Shown here piece after piece: positions 36,718 through 47,400 of a stretch of DNA of 64,000 nucleotides. The position numbers were made by a program, and so were the translations under genes. Numbering within the stretch: the stretch's first letter is position 1; every line of letters starts with the position of its first letter. This stretch comes from Cololabis saira. Its lineage: Eukaryota; Chordata; Actinopteri; Beloniformes; Belonidae. The stretch covers positions 36,033,113 to 36,097,112 of the forward strand of contig NC_084609.1 of the NCBI RefSeq assembly GCF_033807715.1, given 5' to 3'. Under the pieces are notes generated by a model. The model saw nothing but the letters and a program-made list of their open reading frames with translations, had not been told where the DNA came from and ran no database searches.

Positions 36718-36909
36718 TAACTGGAAGTTACACGTGTCATTTGTTGATGTTTTTTCCAGGATTCTGATTGGCTGGCATGACGTTAACAGCGTTTTCATGC
36801 GGGTCCGTGTAAACGAGGGTATTTTTGAAAACGTAGAGGGGAAAATATCCGTTTTTGTAAATACCCGGATATGTGTAAACGTGGCCTAAGACATTCAAGG
36901 CCTGTTTAA

Positions 36910-37503
36910 CCCTTGTGCTGTCTTTGGGTCAAGGAAGAAGGAAGGGAAGAAGGAAGGAAGGAAGGAAGGAAGGAAGGAAGGAAGGAAGGGAGAAAATAAG
37001 CAAGGAAGGAAAGAAGGAAGGGAAAAAAGAAGGAAGGAAGGAAAGAAGGGAGGAAAGAAGGAAGGGAGGGAAAAAAGAAGGGAGGAAAGAAGGAAGGAAG
37101 AAAGAAAAGAAGGGAGGAAGGAAATAAGGAAGGGAAAAAAGAAAGAAGGAAGGGAAAAAAGAAAGAAGGAAGGAAGGAAGGAAGGGAAAAAAAGAATGAA
37201 GGAAAGAAGGAAGAAAGAAAAGAAGCAAGGAAAGGAGAAAAGAAGCAAGGAGGGGAGAAAAGAAGGAAGGAAGGAAGGAAGGAAGGAAAGATGAGAGGAA
37301 AGAAGGAAGGAAGGGAAAAAGAATGAAGAAAGGAAAGCAGAAAACAAGGAAAGAATGTATGAGGGGAGAAAAGAAAGATGATAAGATAAGATAATCCTTT
37401 AATAGTCCCACAGAGGTTTGCAGTTTACGGAAGGGAGAAGGAAGGAGAGAGCAGGAGGAAAGCACAGGAGAATTAGGTCATTTTGACCCAAAGACATTAA
37501 GGG
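36910..37503. mobile_element. piggyBac-like MITE filled with GGAA repeats
   Basis: The ends CCCTTGTGCTGTCTTTGGGTCA and CCCTTAATGTCTTTGGGTCA are inverted. Flanked by TTAA at 36906-36909 and 37504-37507. Copy 1 of the host element has an uninterrupted GTTTAAAATAGG here. The interior 36929-37440 is an imperfect GGAA/GAAG tract. A relative lies in reverse at about 38725-39129. Confidence 0.88.
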
Positions 37504-37557
37504 TTAAAACAGGCATCAGGTCCATAATAGTTCTCCTTTAACCTGACAGCTCCACCT

Positions 37558-37960
37558 GGTGACGTCACAGCCCTCGCCCGTGACGACACACCTGCGGTCA
37601 CGTGACCGACCCCGGACCAGCTGCACCGTTAATCCCGCTCTGACCCGCGTGAACGCGCCTGGAGCCCCGCGCGGGGCGCGCTCCCGCCCCCGTTACACCT
37701 GTCCCGGTTCCGCTCGGCTCAGCCCGGCAGGTGACGACGGTGTTCGGTCCGGTTCCAGGTTTATTACCTTCAGAAGGACATGGCACGGTCCGGTCCCGGT
37801 TCCACCGCCGTGGAGCAGCGCAGCGACCCAGAAACAGCAGGTACAGCTCACCTGAGACTGGTCCGGGTTTAAGAGCAGCTCGACGGCGGGGGGCGGGGCT
37901 TAGCGGCCCTGGGGGCGGGGCTTAGCCGCCCGGGGCGCTGACTGGCAGGCGGGCTGGCCG
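37558..37960. promoter_or_regulatory. CpG-rich patch with CRE and CLEAR/E-box motifs
   Basis: GC- and CpG-dense stretch within AT-rich DNA. It contains a full CRE palindrome TGACGTCA (37560-37567), a further cgtgacg, and the 10-bp palindrome GTCACGTGAC (37597-37606), the consensus CLEAR/USF-type E-box. No TATA box or exon could be tied to it. It could be an unannotated promoter or merely GC-rich flank. Confidence 0.3.
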
Positions 37961-38724
37961 CTGGCCACGCCCCCAGCCCGCTGGCCACGCCCCCCGGATT
38001 ATGATTAATTAAACAAACATGGAAACAACTAAACCTGCAGCACAAACATGTAGATACGGACGGAGGGATAGGATTTGTGATGAGTTGTGACTTTGAAATC
38101 TCTAAATTGCCTATCAAATTATCAAACTTCCATAAATGAATTTTGCAGTACTGGAAAATGATATTTACACACAATTTCACACCACATGCCACCACCTTGT
38201 GGAATAACAGGACCATTACAATCAATAGGAAAACCTTATTTAACCCATGTGATGTTTATAGTTAGTTTATAGTTTTATTTGGATCTCCATTAGCAGCAGC
38301 AAAACTGCAGCTATTCTTCCTGGGGTCCGACACATAATATACAATACAAGACAAAAATTAAAAGCAAACCTAAAGCGGTAGTAGAAGAAAAAGAAAAGAA
38401 AAGAAAAAAAAGTAAAAAAAAAAAAAAAGGAAATTCTACTATAAAACATATTCTAGATTTCTGTCAAATAAGACCAGTGCTCCTTTTGACACTCACATTA
38501 AGGTTAAGGTCCTTCCGAAACATTTAGATATAATGCTTTACAATGCAAAATCATACATTCTTTAAATAGTATCGACCAATTCAAACAATGTATAATCATC
38601 GACAATGCGTTTAAGTTATGATCACTTATCGTAACTTGAACCTATTTTTAGTAAAACCAATAGCCATTTAATAATAATTAAATAAGTTTTATATGTATTT
38701 ATTTAAGAGATGTTTCTTTTCTTA

Positions 38725-39129
38725 TAATTTGAATGTATTTGGGTCAAAATGACCCAATTCTTCTATCCTTTTTTCCTCCTGCCATGCTCTCTCCTTCCTT
38801 CTCCCTTTTCCTCTCTTCCTCCTTTTTTACCCTCCTTTACTCCTTTTTCTTCCTACCTCCCTTTCGTCATTCGTTCCATTATTACCTTCTTTGCTTTTCC
38901 TTCCTTCTTTCCTTATTTTCTCCATTCCTTCCTTCTTCCCTCCCTTCTTTCTTTCCTTTTCTCCCTTATTTCCTTCCTTTCTCCCTTCCTTCCATCTTTT
39001 CTCCCTTCCTTACTCCCTTTATACTTCCTTCCTTATTTCCTTCTTTTCTCCTTTCTTCCTTACTTCCTTCTTTCCTTCCTTCCATCTTTTCTCCCTTCAC
39101 CCTCCCTTGACCCAAACACAGCACAAGGG
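38725..39129. mobile_element. piggyBac-like MITE with TTCC repeats (reverse relative of 36910-37503)
   Basis: GGGTCAAAATGACCC lies at the left and TTGACCCAAACACAGCACAAGGG at the right, with TTAA at 39130-39133. The left terminus is eroded. The interior is imperfect TTCC/CTTT repeat, so the long Phe/Pro/Ser-rich frames here are not genes. Confidence 0.75.
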
Positions 39130-39484
39130 TTAAACAACAATGGTATCAGAAAAAGATTGTATTTGTTGTTGATCTAATGGATGAAAATGGCCAATTCCTT
39201 CAGTTTCATTCTTTTATTGAGAAGTATAATATTATAATATAAATTGCTCTTCCAGAGAATTCCATTGTATTCTAAAAGCCATCCCACTTCCTTTAATACA
39301 GCTGATACAGATTAAATTAATATACTCAAATGTTTCAGTCAAAATTCCAGAACAATTACACATTAGTGACCAGAAATTTAATAACAAGGTTATTGGAAAA
39401 GCTCTAAAATGCAAATATTTTTTTGATTTTAACTCACCAGCCAAATAAAAAATTGGAACTGACAAAATAATAACTAATTCAATT

Positions 39485-39815
39485 AAATTTTTTCAATTTT
39501 ATTTGTATAGCGTCTAATACAACAAAAGTTGTCTCTAGGATCTTTCCAGAGACCCAGAACATGACCCCCGAGCAATTATTACATAAACAGTGGCAAGGAA
39601 AAACTCTTTTAGGAGGGAAGAAACCTTGAAAAGGACCAGGCTCATGAGGGGGGACCCTCCTGCCGAAGGCCAGACTGGAGGGGGGGGGGGGGTGCAGGCC
39701 AGCACGCAGCTCTTGAAGCTCCGTCCTGCAAACATGCACAAAAGAGAAAAAAGGGGGCCAGCACAAACTACAGGTACGATGGACAAAAATGATGGCTATG
39801 AGATACTTATAATAA
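39485..39815. mobile_element. dispersed retroelement (SINE-like)
   Basis: TTTATTTGTATAGCGTCTAA, GTTGTCTCTAGGATCTTTCC, AGAGACCCAGAACATGACCC. A relative in reverse lies at about 54220-54345. It interrupts the L1 ORF2 remnant. Confidence 0.65.
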
Positions 39816-40765
39816 ATAAAAATGGAAAAGGAGAAGAGAGGAAGGGAAGTACTAATACATTCTGTAACTCCAATACCCCCAAAAATAAAAGAGATGCAAT
39901 TTAAGATTTTGAACAATGTATACCCAGCTGCTGAATTTCTGCGCAAAAGATTTAACTTTGTAGTAGAACCCTGTGGGTTTCGTCCAGAAGAGCCGGAAAC
40001 GGTTGAGCATTTGTTCTACTCTTTAATCTCATTAAAATTCTGGCAGGACACCTACAGCTGGCTAAACATTGGGATTGACAACCCATCTTTTGACTCCAAG
40101 CAAATCTTAATTTACATGATAATCTTCCAAGAAATATATCAAACATGGTTAACATAGTTATTTTACCAGGTAAATATTACATACATGCAAATGGAATAAC
40201 AGCAATCCCTCCATTGTACATCTAAAAAATGATGTAAACTGTACTTTGCGTCTCTTAAACTGATGGGTGAAAAAAATCATATTGCCAAAAGCTTATATGA
40301 AACTATGTCTTTGTTTCTTAATTTTTATTAATACATTTCCCATAGCTTGTCAGTAAATGTATCTTTTTTTTTTGCTCTCAACCCCCCCAAATGTTGAATA
40401 TCTGTAGATAATTGATTGTTTTGTTTCATGTGCCCTTTATTGTATACCCTACAGGATTTTGTTCAATAAAGTTTGAAAAAAAAAAACATGTAGATACCTG
40501 AAATAAAACAGAAATAGTTTTGTTATCAACATTCAAAAGAGAAATAAAAAATAATTTTGATAATTTCCTACACAAATATGAGTTGTATGTATTTCTTCAT
40601 CACATCTTGTCTGAAAAGGTTCAAAAGAGAAAATAGTGTTTAATTTACAGTTTTATTGAAAACTCTTGAAAAGTGACCGATTTATTTTTTGTAAAGCTTT
40701 GTAACATCTTTTTCTGTAAATAAATTCATATGTTTATTAGTTTTTTTCCCTAGAGGTCTATTTAT

Positions 40766-40770
<5 letters not shown>

Positions 40771-40815
<45 letters not shown>

Positions 40816-40911
40816 CAGTGTTGCCAGATGTACGATATTTATCGTATTTGTACGATACTTTCGTCCTGTATACGATCGACAGTCGGACGTGTGTGTATGT
40901 ATGTATGTATG

Positions 40912-40953
<42 letters not shown>
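40771..40953. repeat. (TG)n, (TATG)n and (TA)n microsatellites
   Basis: TG tract 40771-40813, ATGT repeats near 40893-40918, TA tract 40917-40952. The surrounding 40500-42130 is AT-rich with no gene seen. Confidence 0.95.
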
Positions 40954-40959
<6 letters not shown>

Positions 40960-42130
40960 TTTTACCTCTTCTCTTATCATTTTATTTGTTATTTAAGCAT
41001 ACTCTTAAATTAAATGCTTTTTGAAAACCGCGAAGTTATGGATAAGCGCTGAATACAGGCATTGTGGCATAGAATTGTCAAATTGGTTTGATTCACCGCA
41101 GAGGTCCAGAGTAGCATTGGCACCCTCTGCTAGATAAACGATTAAGAGTTAATCAGTATAGAAAAACGAAGTTATTATTAAAGTAGAAATGCTATTTTAT
41201 TATAATAAGATTTATTATTATAAGTCCCTTCATCGTAGGGATTTATTTTCAAGAATTAGAGGGAATAATGTTGCATAATCTGAGTCTGCTGAGGAATCTT
41301 AATAAAAACAAAACCTGACTAAAATATACAATCTGATGACTGAATCTGATCAATAAGAAAGATTAACAGCACCAACTTTTTAGAACTCAGAAAAAGAAAA
41401 GCTATTCATCTGTCAATCAAAATTATGTAAAACTACTCTGAAAAATAATGAAGCATTAATAGTTATTCTACATCGCCCTCTGGTGGCCGCGGTAAGAACT
41501 GCAGTTCCTCTGGCAACAGAAGTTCAAGTGAAAATGAAGAAATTTAAACAGAAAAAGAAACTATTTTCCCATAAAACTTTAAGGTTTATGTGCAATAATT
41601 TTAAAACATGATCTTGTTTCTAACAGAAATGCAAATTATGTAAATTATTAAGAAGCCTGCTGACATCCTGACCTGCACTTTGCAAGCTCAGATGAGACAG
41701 ACGGTCTCAGGTCTCGGGTCTCGACTCTTCGGGTTGTGTTTTTTTACTCTTTACCTGCTTTGGGTCAGAAAAGCCTCAGAATTCAAAGAAAAGCCCAGTT
41801 TCTGTTCGTCCCAGCAGAACCAAGAACTAAACCACAAACAGAACAAAGAATCAGAATAAAAGAAAACAAAGATTTATCAGAATCAGAATTTTATTTCGGG
41901 TCCATCACCAACATCCGGGTCATTCAGCCGGTCAGACATCCTCGAGAACTGAACCGCAACAATCAAACTCTCATTAAAACAAACATTTAGATCAAGCTTC
42001 CCAACTTTTACCCCTTCTTCCCCCGGCCCGGGTCCAGTCCTGGTCCAGAACTGGACCTCTGGAACTGGACCTGGAGGGTCCAGATCTGCTCGTTTGCCGG
42101 TCCAGATCTCATAACTTGTTACATCGGCAG

Positions 42131-42892
42131 CTGTAGCTGGGAAGGAATATGTCAAAAATCATGAAGATTGTGCACTTGGTGACAAGTTTTTGATATTTGG
42201 CATGGTGTTAGGTATGGACATAAGGTTTTCAAAAACCACCGCAAACAAATTGTGACGCCCCCTAGTGGCCGATTTGAAGAAAATTCGAAATGGCTCCCGC
42301 AGAAAAGACCAAAGGTTATATCTCAGCTTCTCGTAGTCCTAGATTGTGGTATATTGTCACTTTTTCTACTTTTTGGTGCTAGGAATTAAATTCTGAGATA
42401 AATTTCCTATTTCAAGGTCATGTTGAAGGTCAACTTTAATTTTCAAGGTCATTTTTTCCTTAAGAATTAAGTCACATAAAAATATTGTATAGGCCCCTAT
42501 TTTCACCCCCAAGGAATGCAATCTTCTGTTTATTGGACAGGTCATTATCGCTGTAGTGTCAATCTCATTGGGTGAGAACAGTGGCTTCATTCAGGCTTAA
42601 GATGAACAGAACCTCAGAACTAAATCACGTGAAAGAATAGGATTTTATTTAAATAACACACAAAAAACATCAGCTGTGCATATTTAAACTCACTTCACAC
42701 CTAAAATGCTGCCTCTATTGCCTCGCTTATTGATTCATTTTGAATTTTCTGCAAACCGGCCACTAGGGGGCCGTCACAATTTGTTTGCAGTGGTTTTTAA
42801 AAACTTTATGTCCATAATTAACACATTGCCAAATATCAAAAACTTGTCACCAAGTGCACGCTTTTCATGAATTCCCTCCCAGCTACTGGGGG
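42131..42892. mobile_element. foldback DNA transposon with arms of about 140 bp
   Basis: The left arm (from about 42131) carries TGCACTTGGTGACAAGTTTT and ACAAATTGTGACGCCCCCTA. The right arm carries their complements (TTGTCACCAAGTGCA near 42846, TCACAATTTGTTTGCA near 42775). The outer ends agctgtagctgggaagg and ccctcccagctactgg are also inverted. The roughly 480-bp centre lacks genes. Confidence 0.82.
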
Positions 42893-42947
42893 CGGAGCCA
42901 ACCATCCCAGAGAGTTCCGATCCGTTTACTCGCGGGTTTGGAGACTG

Positions 42948-42948
<1 letters not shown>

Positions 42949-42984
<36 letters not shown>
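42949..42984. repeat. (CCAGAA)n hexamer repeat
   Basis: About six copies, 430 bp beyond the dusp16 stop codon. Confidence 0.9.
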
Positions 42985-43193
42985 GTTGAAGGTGCTGGAA
43001 AAAGAGGTAAACCTGAAAGCTGATATATTTCACATTTGTGTTCTGGACTCAACGTGAAGGTCGGAGCTGCAGCATCGAGCAGTTCTGACACTTGGACCAG
43101 GGTCCAGGTTCGGTTCTTCACAGAACCCGTTCACACCAAAAACCAGTTTTACCGAAACCAGTTTTTACCGAAACCAGTTTCTTCTGAACGGGA

Positions 43194-43199
43194 TTTATT
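43194..43199 (-). terminator. candidate polyadenylation signal of dusp16
   Basis: AATAAA on the minus strand 215 bases after the dusp16 stop codon. This would give a short 3' UTR. Other AATAAA-like sites lie further downstream in transposon sequence (for example near 42645), so the real end may be elsewhere. Confidence 0.3.
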
Positions 43200-43413
43200 T
43201 GGTTAATCTCAGTTTGTGTTCAAAGAGTCAGAACATGATGCAGGAAGTCCGTTGTCATGGCAACGCAGCAGTTTCCAGGGGTTTTCCCGCCCTGCTGCGC
43301 CGCCGCCGCCCTCCCCGTCTAACGAGCGCCGGCTCTGCAGCGTCCAGGTTCCTGGAGGCGGAGCCTCCCGGCGGCGGCGGTGTGGGTGGAGTCTGGGCGC
43401 GGCGGCGGCGTCC

Positions 43414-44458
43414 TCAGGACACCTCGATGACCTCCATGCTCCCGGAGAAGCTGGCCTGCCCCCCCGCCGCCGCGCCGCCCCCCTCCCGGCCGTCCGCCAT
43501 CCCGTCCCCGAACTCCATCTGGCAGCTGCGGCGCTTCAGCTGCTTCTCGAAGCTGCTCTCCTCGTGCCAGCTGCGCCGCGAGTCCCCGCCGCGGTCGCCG
43601 GCCCGGTCCCGGCCACGGCGCCGCACCGCCTCCAGGCTGTAGGCGGCGAAGCCCCCGGCCCCAGCCCCGGCCCCGCCCCCCAGGATGGCCGAGGCGGAGT
43701 AGAAGCGCGTGGACTCGGGGGACAGGAACCAGCCGCCCGGGAGCGAGGCTCCGGCCACGGGGCCCAGCAGGATGTCGGAGCTCCAGCCCTTCAGGGCGTC
43801 GCCGGAGCCGGACCCGGGCCGGGCCAGGTGCTGCTGGCTGCGGGACAGTCCCAGCAGGAAGCTGGTGGCGCTGCCGCTCCGCTGCAGCCCCTGCGGGCCG
43901 CCCGGGGCAGCGGCCGGGGGTCTGGTGAAGCCGGGGGGCGGGGCCGGCGCCGGGCCGCCCGCCTCCTCCTTGTCGGGGCTCTGCTCCGGCGTGGACTGCT
44001 CCGACACCTCCTCCACCGGGGAGAACTGGCACGGCTTGCTGGCCGTCTCCTTGAAGGCCGGCGGCGCCGAGCCGGGGGATGGGGCCAGCGCCCGGTGGGC
44101 GGGGCTCCTGGCTGGCTCGCCAAATGACTTGATGTCCAGGGAGAAGGAGCGCTTGAGCCGGGCGCTGTCCTCCGGGCCGTCGGCCAGCTGCAGGCCGCCA
44201 AGGGCCTCCGCCAGCTCCTCGGGGGCCTCGTCCAGGACCGAGGGGAGGGGCTCCAGCGGCGCCGGGCCCTCGGGGGCCTCAGGGGCCTCCGGGCAGGCCG
44301 GAGGCTGCGAGTCCTCAGACTGGATGCCGGCGGGGTCCGAGTGATGCTTGGGTCTGGGCTCGGTACCGAGGGGACTCTTGATCTTCTTCTCAAAGTCCAG
44401 CAGCTGACCCAGGAAGTTGAAGTTTGGGGAGATGGTCGGCCGCTTCTCCTTCACAAAC
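43414..44458 (-). CDS. dusp16: dusp16 terminal coding exon (end of DSP domain and regulatory tail)
   Basis: Codes Arg289 (split codon) to Ser636 and the TGA stop at 43414-43416. It starts [20 protein letters not shown], the last helices of the phosphatase fold, and continues into a Pro/Ala/Ser/Gly-rich tail with islands conserved in DUSP16. The acceptor is GGTCCTCAG^GTTTGT. The exon is very GC- and CpG-rich, unlike the AT-rich flanks. This explains the long open frames on the other strand and in other phases, which I treat as shadows. Glycine runs (549-558, 615-622) suggest codon-repeat expansion. Confidence 0.93.
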
Positions 44459-47400
44459 CTGAGGACCAGAGGAGAGTCGGCAGGATGAGACCAAGATGTT
44501 GGTACCGAACCATCTAACACCCTCCTTCCTAACTATACCACCTTTCCAACCCGATTTAAATTAATAAAATTAGAATCAGCTCAGACCGTTTAGATCCGTG
44601 AAGTGAAAACACCTTTTATTGGGCCGAGACAGATTCTGATTAAATCTGCTTTACCTTTCATAGGATTAGCAACGGTGGTCATTTTAAACACAGTAGTGAT
44701 CAGAAAGAGCAACATCATTTCCCCTCACCTCTGAGATATTAAGACCTTTGGAAATAATTAGATCTAATATGTGTCCTCTGTTATGTGTTGGATCTGTGAC
44801 ATGCTGGGAAAGCCCCAAATTATCCAGAATATTTAAAAGTTCCATCTTTAGGATTATCAACATGAATGTTAAAATTAGGGCTTAAAACAATTCCTCGAAT
44901 AATTCGAGTAATTCGATTACAAAAAATGATCGAAGAATTTTCTGTGCCTCGAGGAATCGTTTAATTTTGCCAGTTCAAAGCAGGTATTTCGCCCGGACTA
45001 CATTTAATGCGGCACAGCGCGCTGACGCCGCGCACGTAAAGGAAGAAGAAAGAGGCGGCGGATATGTTTGGTTTTTGTAACATGCCATGCTCATGGTGCC
45101 TAATGTGCTCCAATACAGCAGGTCTCATAATTGTATTTTGAACACTGCCAAAACTCAAAATCTTATACTTTAACTTAAAACTTAAACTCGTTATTCCACA
45201 AAGAGCAGTTTGACATTTTTTTTGTTTTCTAGAATGCATTTGCCGATTTGATTTCTTTGTAGACGGTCGTTTATTTTTATTAACTAACTACTATTATATA
45301 TTTTCGCAGGAAAAATATCACTGCTAAAAAAGATAGAAAATATTTATTCCGAGAATTTCAGTTTTGAATACGAGGATAGTGACAATGTAAAACAGTTAAA
45401 AGAGAAGTGCTGACTTTTTCAGCACACTGGCGTAAATATCCGTGCCAATTTTTAAAAATAAATACACTTAATTGTACTGGAAAAATCTTTAAATCACAAA
45501 GAAACACTCTCGGATGTAATAAGAAAGATTTTGCTTTTAATTAAATTTCCTATAAAAAAGCGAAATATAAAAAAAACATACTTGTTTCTGTTTATTTTTG
45601 TATCTTTGTAAAATGATATTAAAAGTATCTTACATAATTAGAAAAAAAAGATCCTGAAGAAATATATTTTACAGTACATAATTAGAATGTAAACCAAGTA
45701 CATATTTCCTTTTAAATTAACTAAACTGATATTGGATTAGATAACAATAGTAAAAAAAAAAGAATTAGAAAAAAAAAAAAATTCGCACCGTTTTTGTTAT
45801 TTTGAGCGTGCGGCCCGCCAAGCAAAATGAGTTTGACACCCCTGCTCTAGTTAGTGTTAGTAAACCTCTAGTTAGTCTTACTGTATATAAATAACATTGA
45901 GTTAAACCGAGACGATGGTTTCTACAGAAACGGTTCTGAATCAGACATCTGAGAGCAGGAGCAGCGGCTCCTGGGTTGTCGTCTCACCTGTACGCCTCGT
46001 CCAGCGACATGTCCATCCTCTTCATGATGTAGGCGATGGCGATGGTGGCGGAGCGGGAGATCCCTGCCAGGCAGTGCACCAGGACCCGGGCGTTGGAGGC
46101 CTTGGCCTTCTCTGAAACACAGCAGTGCACAAGTTTTGGATTTAAAAATACGGGAAATTTTCCACCGCTGTCCCACCAGCCCAACCGAGGTCCAGTATCT
46201 GACACTTCAAGACAGATTTACGAGAAATTCAAAATATCTACCCGTCAACCACTTACAAACTACAATTATGTTCAGAATCTGATAGTTCTACATTTGTTGA
46301 GACTGAAATGCTGTGGACATTCCTATGTGTGTAATTCCTATAATAGAGTCTAAATGAAAACACAAAGTGGAATTAAAGCACATTTATTTATTTTAAATAT
46401 TTTCAGTTTATATACATATTGATTATCTTCAAGTGAAACATTTACATTTTCTTAATTTGTCATTTTCACTCATGTGGCTCTCTGGCGCCGCCCTGGTGGC
46501 GCTAACAGACATCGGCCCTCCCATGAGACACTAACATCACTTCGTCCTGTCCATCTTTAGGAAAGTAAATTCGGTTTCCCATTTTTAGATATATTTTACA
46601 CAAATTCTTCTCTTTTTTGGCAGAAATGTCTTCCTCTCGTTACATCCATTCATCTCTGATTTATTGTTCCGAGTTTGCTCCCGTTGTTGCCACTAGCCTC
46701 GCGAAAACCAGGATAAAGCAGGGGGCAGTTCTCGCGAGGCTAGTGACAATTAAGTTTGCAATTTTAAAATTATTATTTTATAAAACGGGAAATTTAGGGG
46801 AAATTCCTTTAGGGAGGACGGCGAGAAAGAACGGCGGCCGAGGGGCTCGTGTGACTCACCTATGAACTCCACCGAACGGTCCAGCCAGGGCAGGATCTTC
46901 TCGCCGAACGAGTCGTTGACGGGGACCCGGAGGAAGTGCGAGTCCGGGACGAAGTCGGGCTTGGGGCAGGTGTTGCTGGCGTTGAGGACGTAGACGATGT
47001 CGTTCTGCTGCATCAGCTCCTGGAGCAGAAACAGAGCAGTGGTTTACTCACGAACGCAGTCTGTCACATGTGGCGTCCCCCCAGGTTCTGTCCTCGGCCC
47101 CACCCTCTTCACACTTTACATACTTCCCCTGGGTCGTGTTATCAGCCGGCATGGGATATCTTTCCATTGCTACGCTGATGACACACAACTGTATTTCCAG
47201 ACAATCCCACTTCCCTCCGCCCCCGTCAGCACCATCATTATCCACCTCAACCACCTGCCTTGAGGAGATAAAGCCGTGGATGGCTCACAATTTCCTGCAT
47301 TGAAACAGCACCAAGAAAGAAGCCATTCTGACCGGCACCCCACACCAGGTCAATTCATCCCCAACAACCAGCATCACCTTTTCCGGCCGGAACTTCCTGC

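Larger units (their letters stand above)
35455..37537. mobile_element. TTAA-flanked DNA transposon copy 2, carrying nested elements
   Basis: The ends AGGGGACCTATTATG and CATAATAGTTCTCCT are flanked by TTAA at 35451-35454 and 37538-37541. It shares ends with copy 1 but lacks copy 1's hAT. It has an extra segment with a Harbinger-like foldback (36576-36717) and, near its right end, a nested piggyBac-like element with GGAA repeats (36910-37503). Confidence 0.8.
38058..40483 (+). mobile_element. L1-type LINE, ORF2 3' half, hosting further insertions
   Basis: Flanked by a 14-bp direct repeat AAACATGTAGATAC (38044-38057 and 40484-40497) and ends AATAAAGTTTG plus poly(A). ORF2 pieces are seen at 38100-38250 (THNFTPHATTLWNNRTITIN), 39140-39200 (FVVDLMDENGQFLQF) and 39850-40150 (NNVYPAAEFLRKRF, ETVEHLFYSL). 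Between them sit an antisense retroelement tail (about 38255-38460), a piggyBac-like MITE with TTCC repeats (about 38725-39129) and a SINE-like element (about 39485-39815). Confidence 0.85.

Noticed and set aside
36895..39177. Frames rich in Phe/Ser/Pro/Leu or Lys/Glu/Gly
   Set aside because: Translations of GGAA/TTCC microsatellite interiors of MITEs.
39822..40157. A possible host gene of 111 codons
   Set aside because: The peptide (ETVEHLFYSL and flanks) is the end of an L1 ORF2. It is transposon-derived.
43216..44393. Long plus-strand (303, 211 codons) and alternative minus-strand (237, 200 codons) frames over the last dusp16 exon
   Set aside because: High-GC shadows of the true coding frame. 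Their peptides are low-complexity Ala/Arg/Gly/Pro with no homology.
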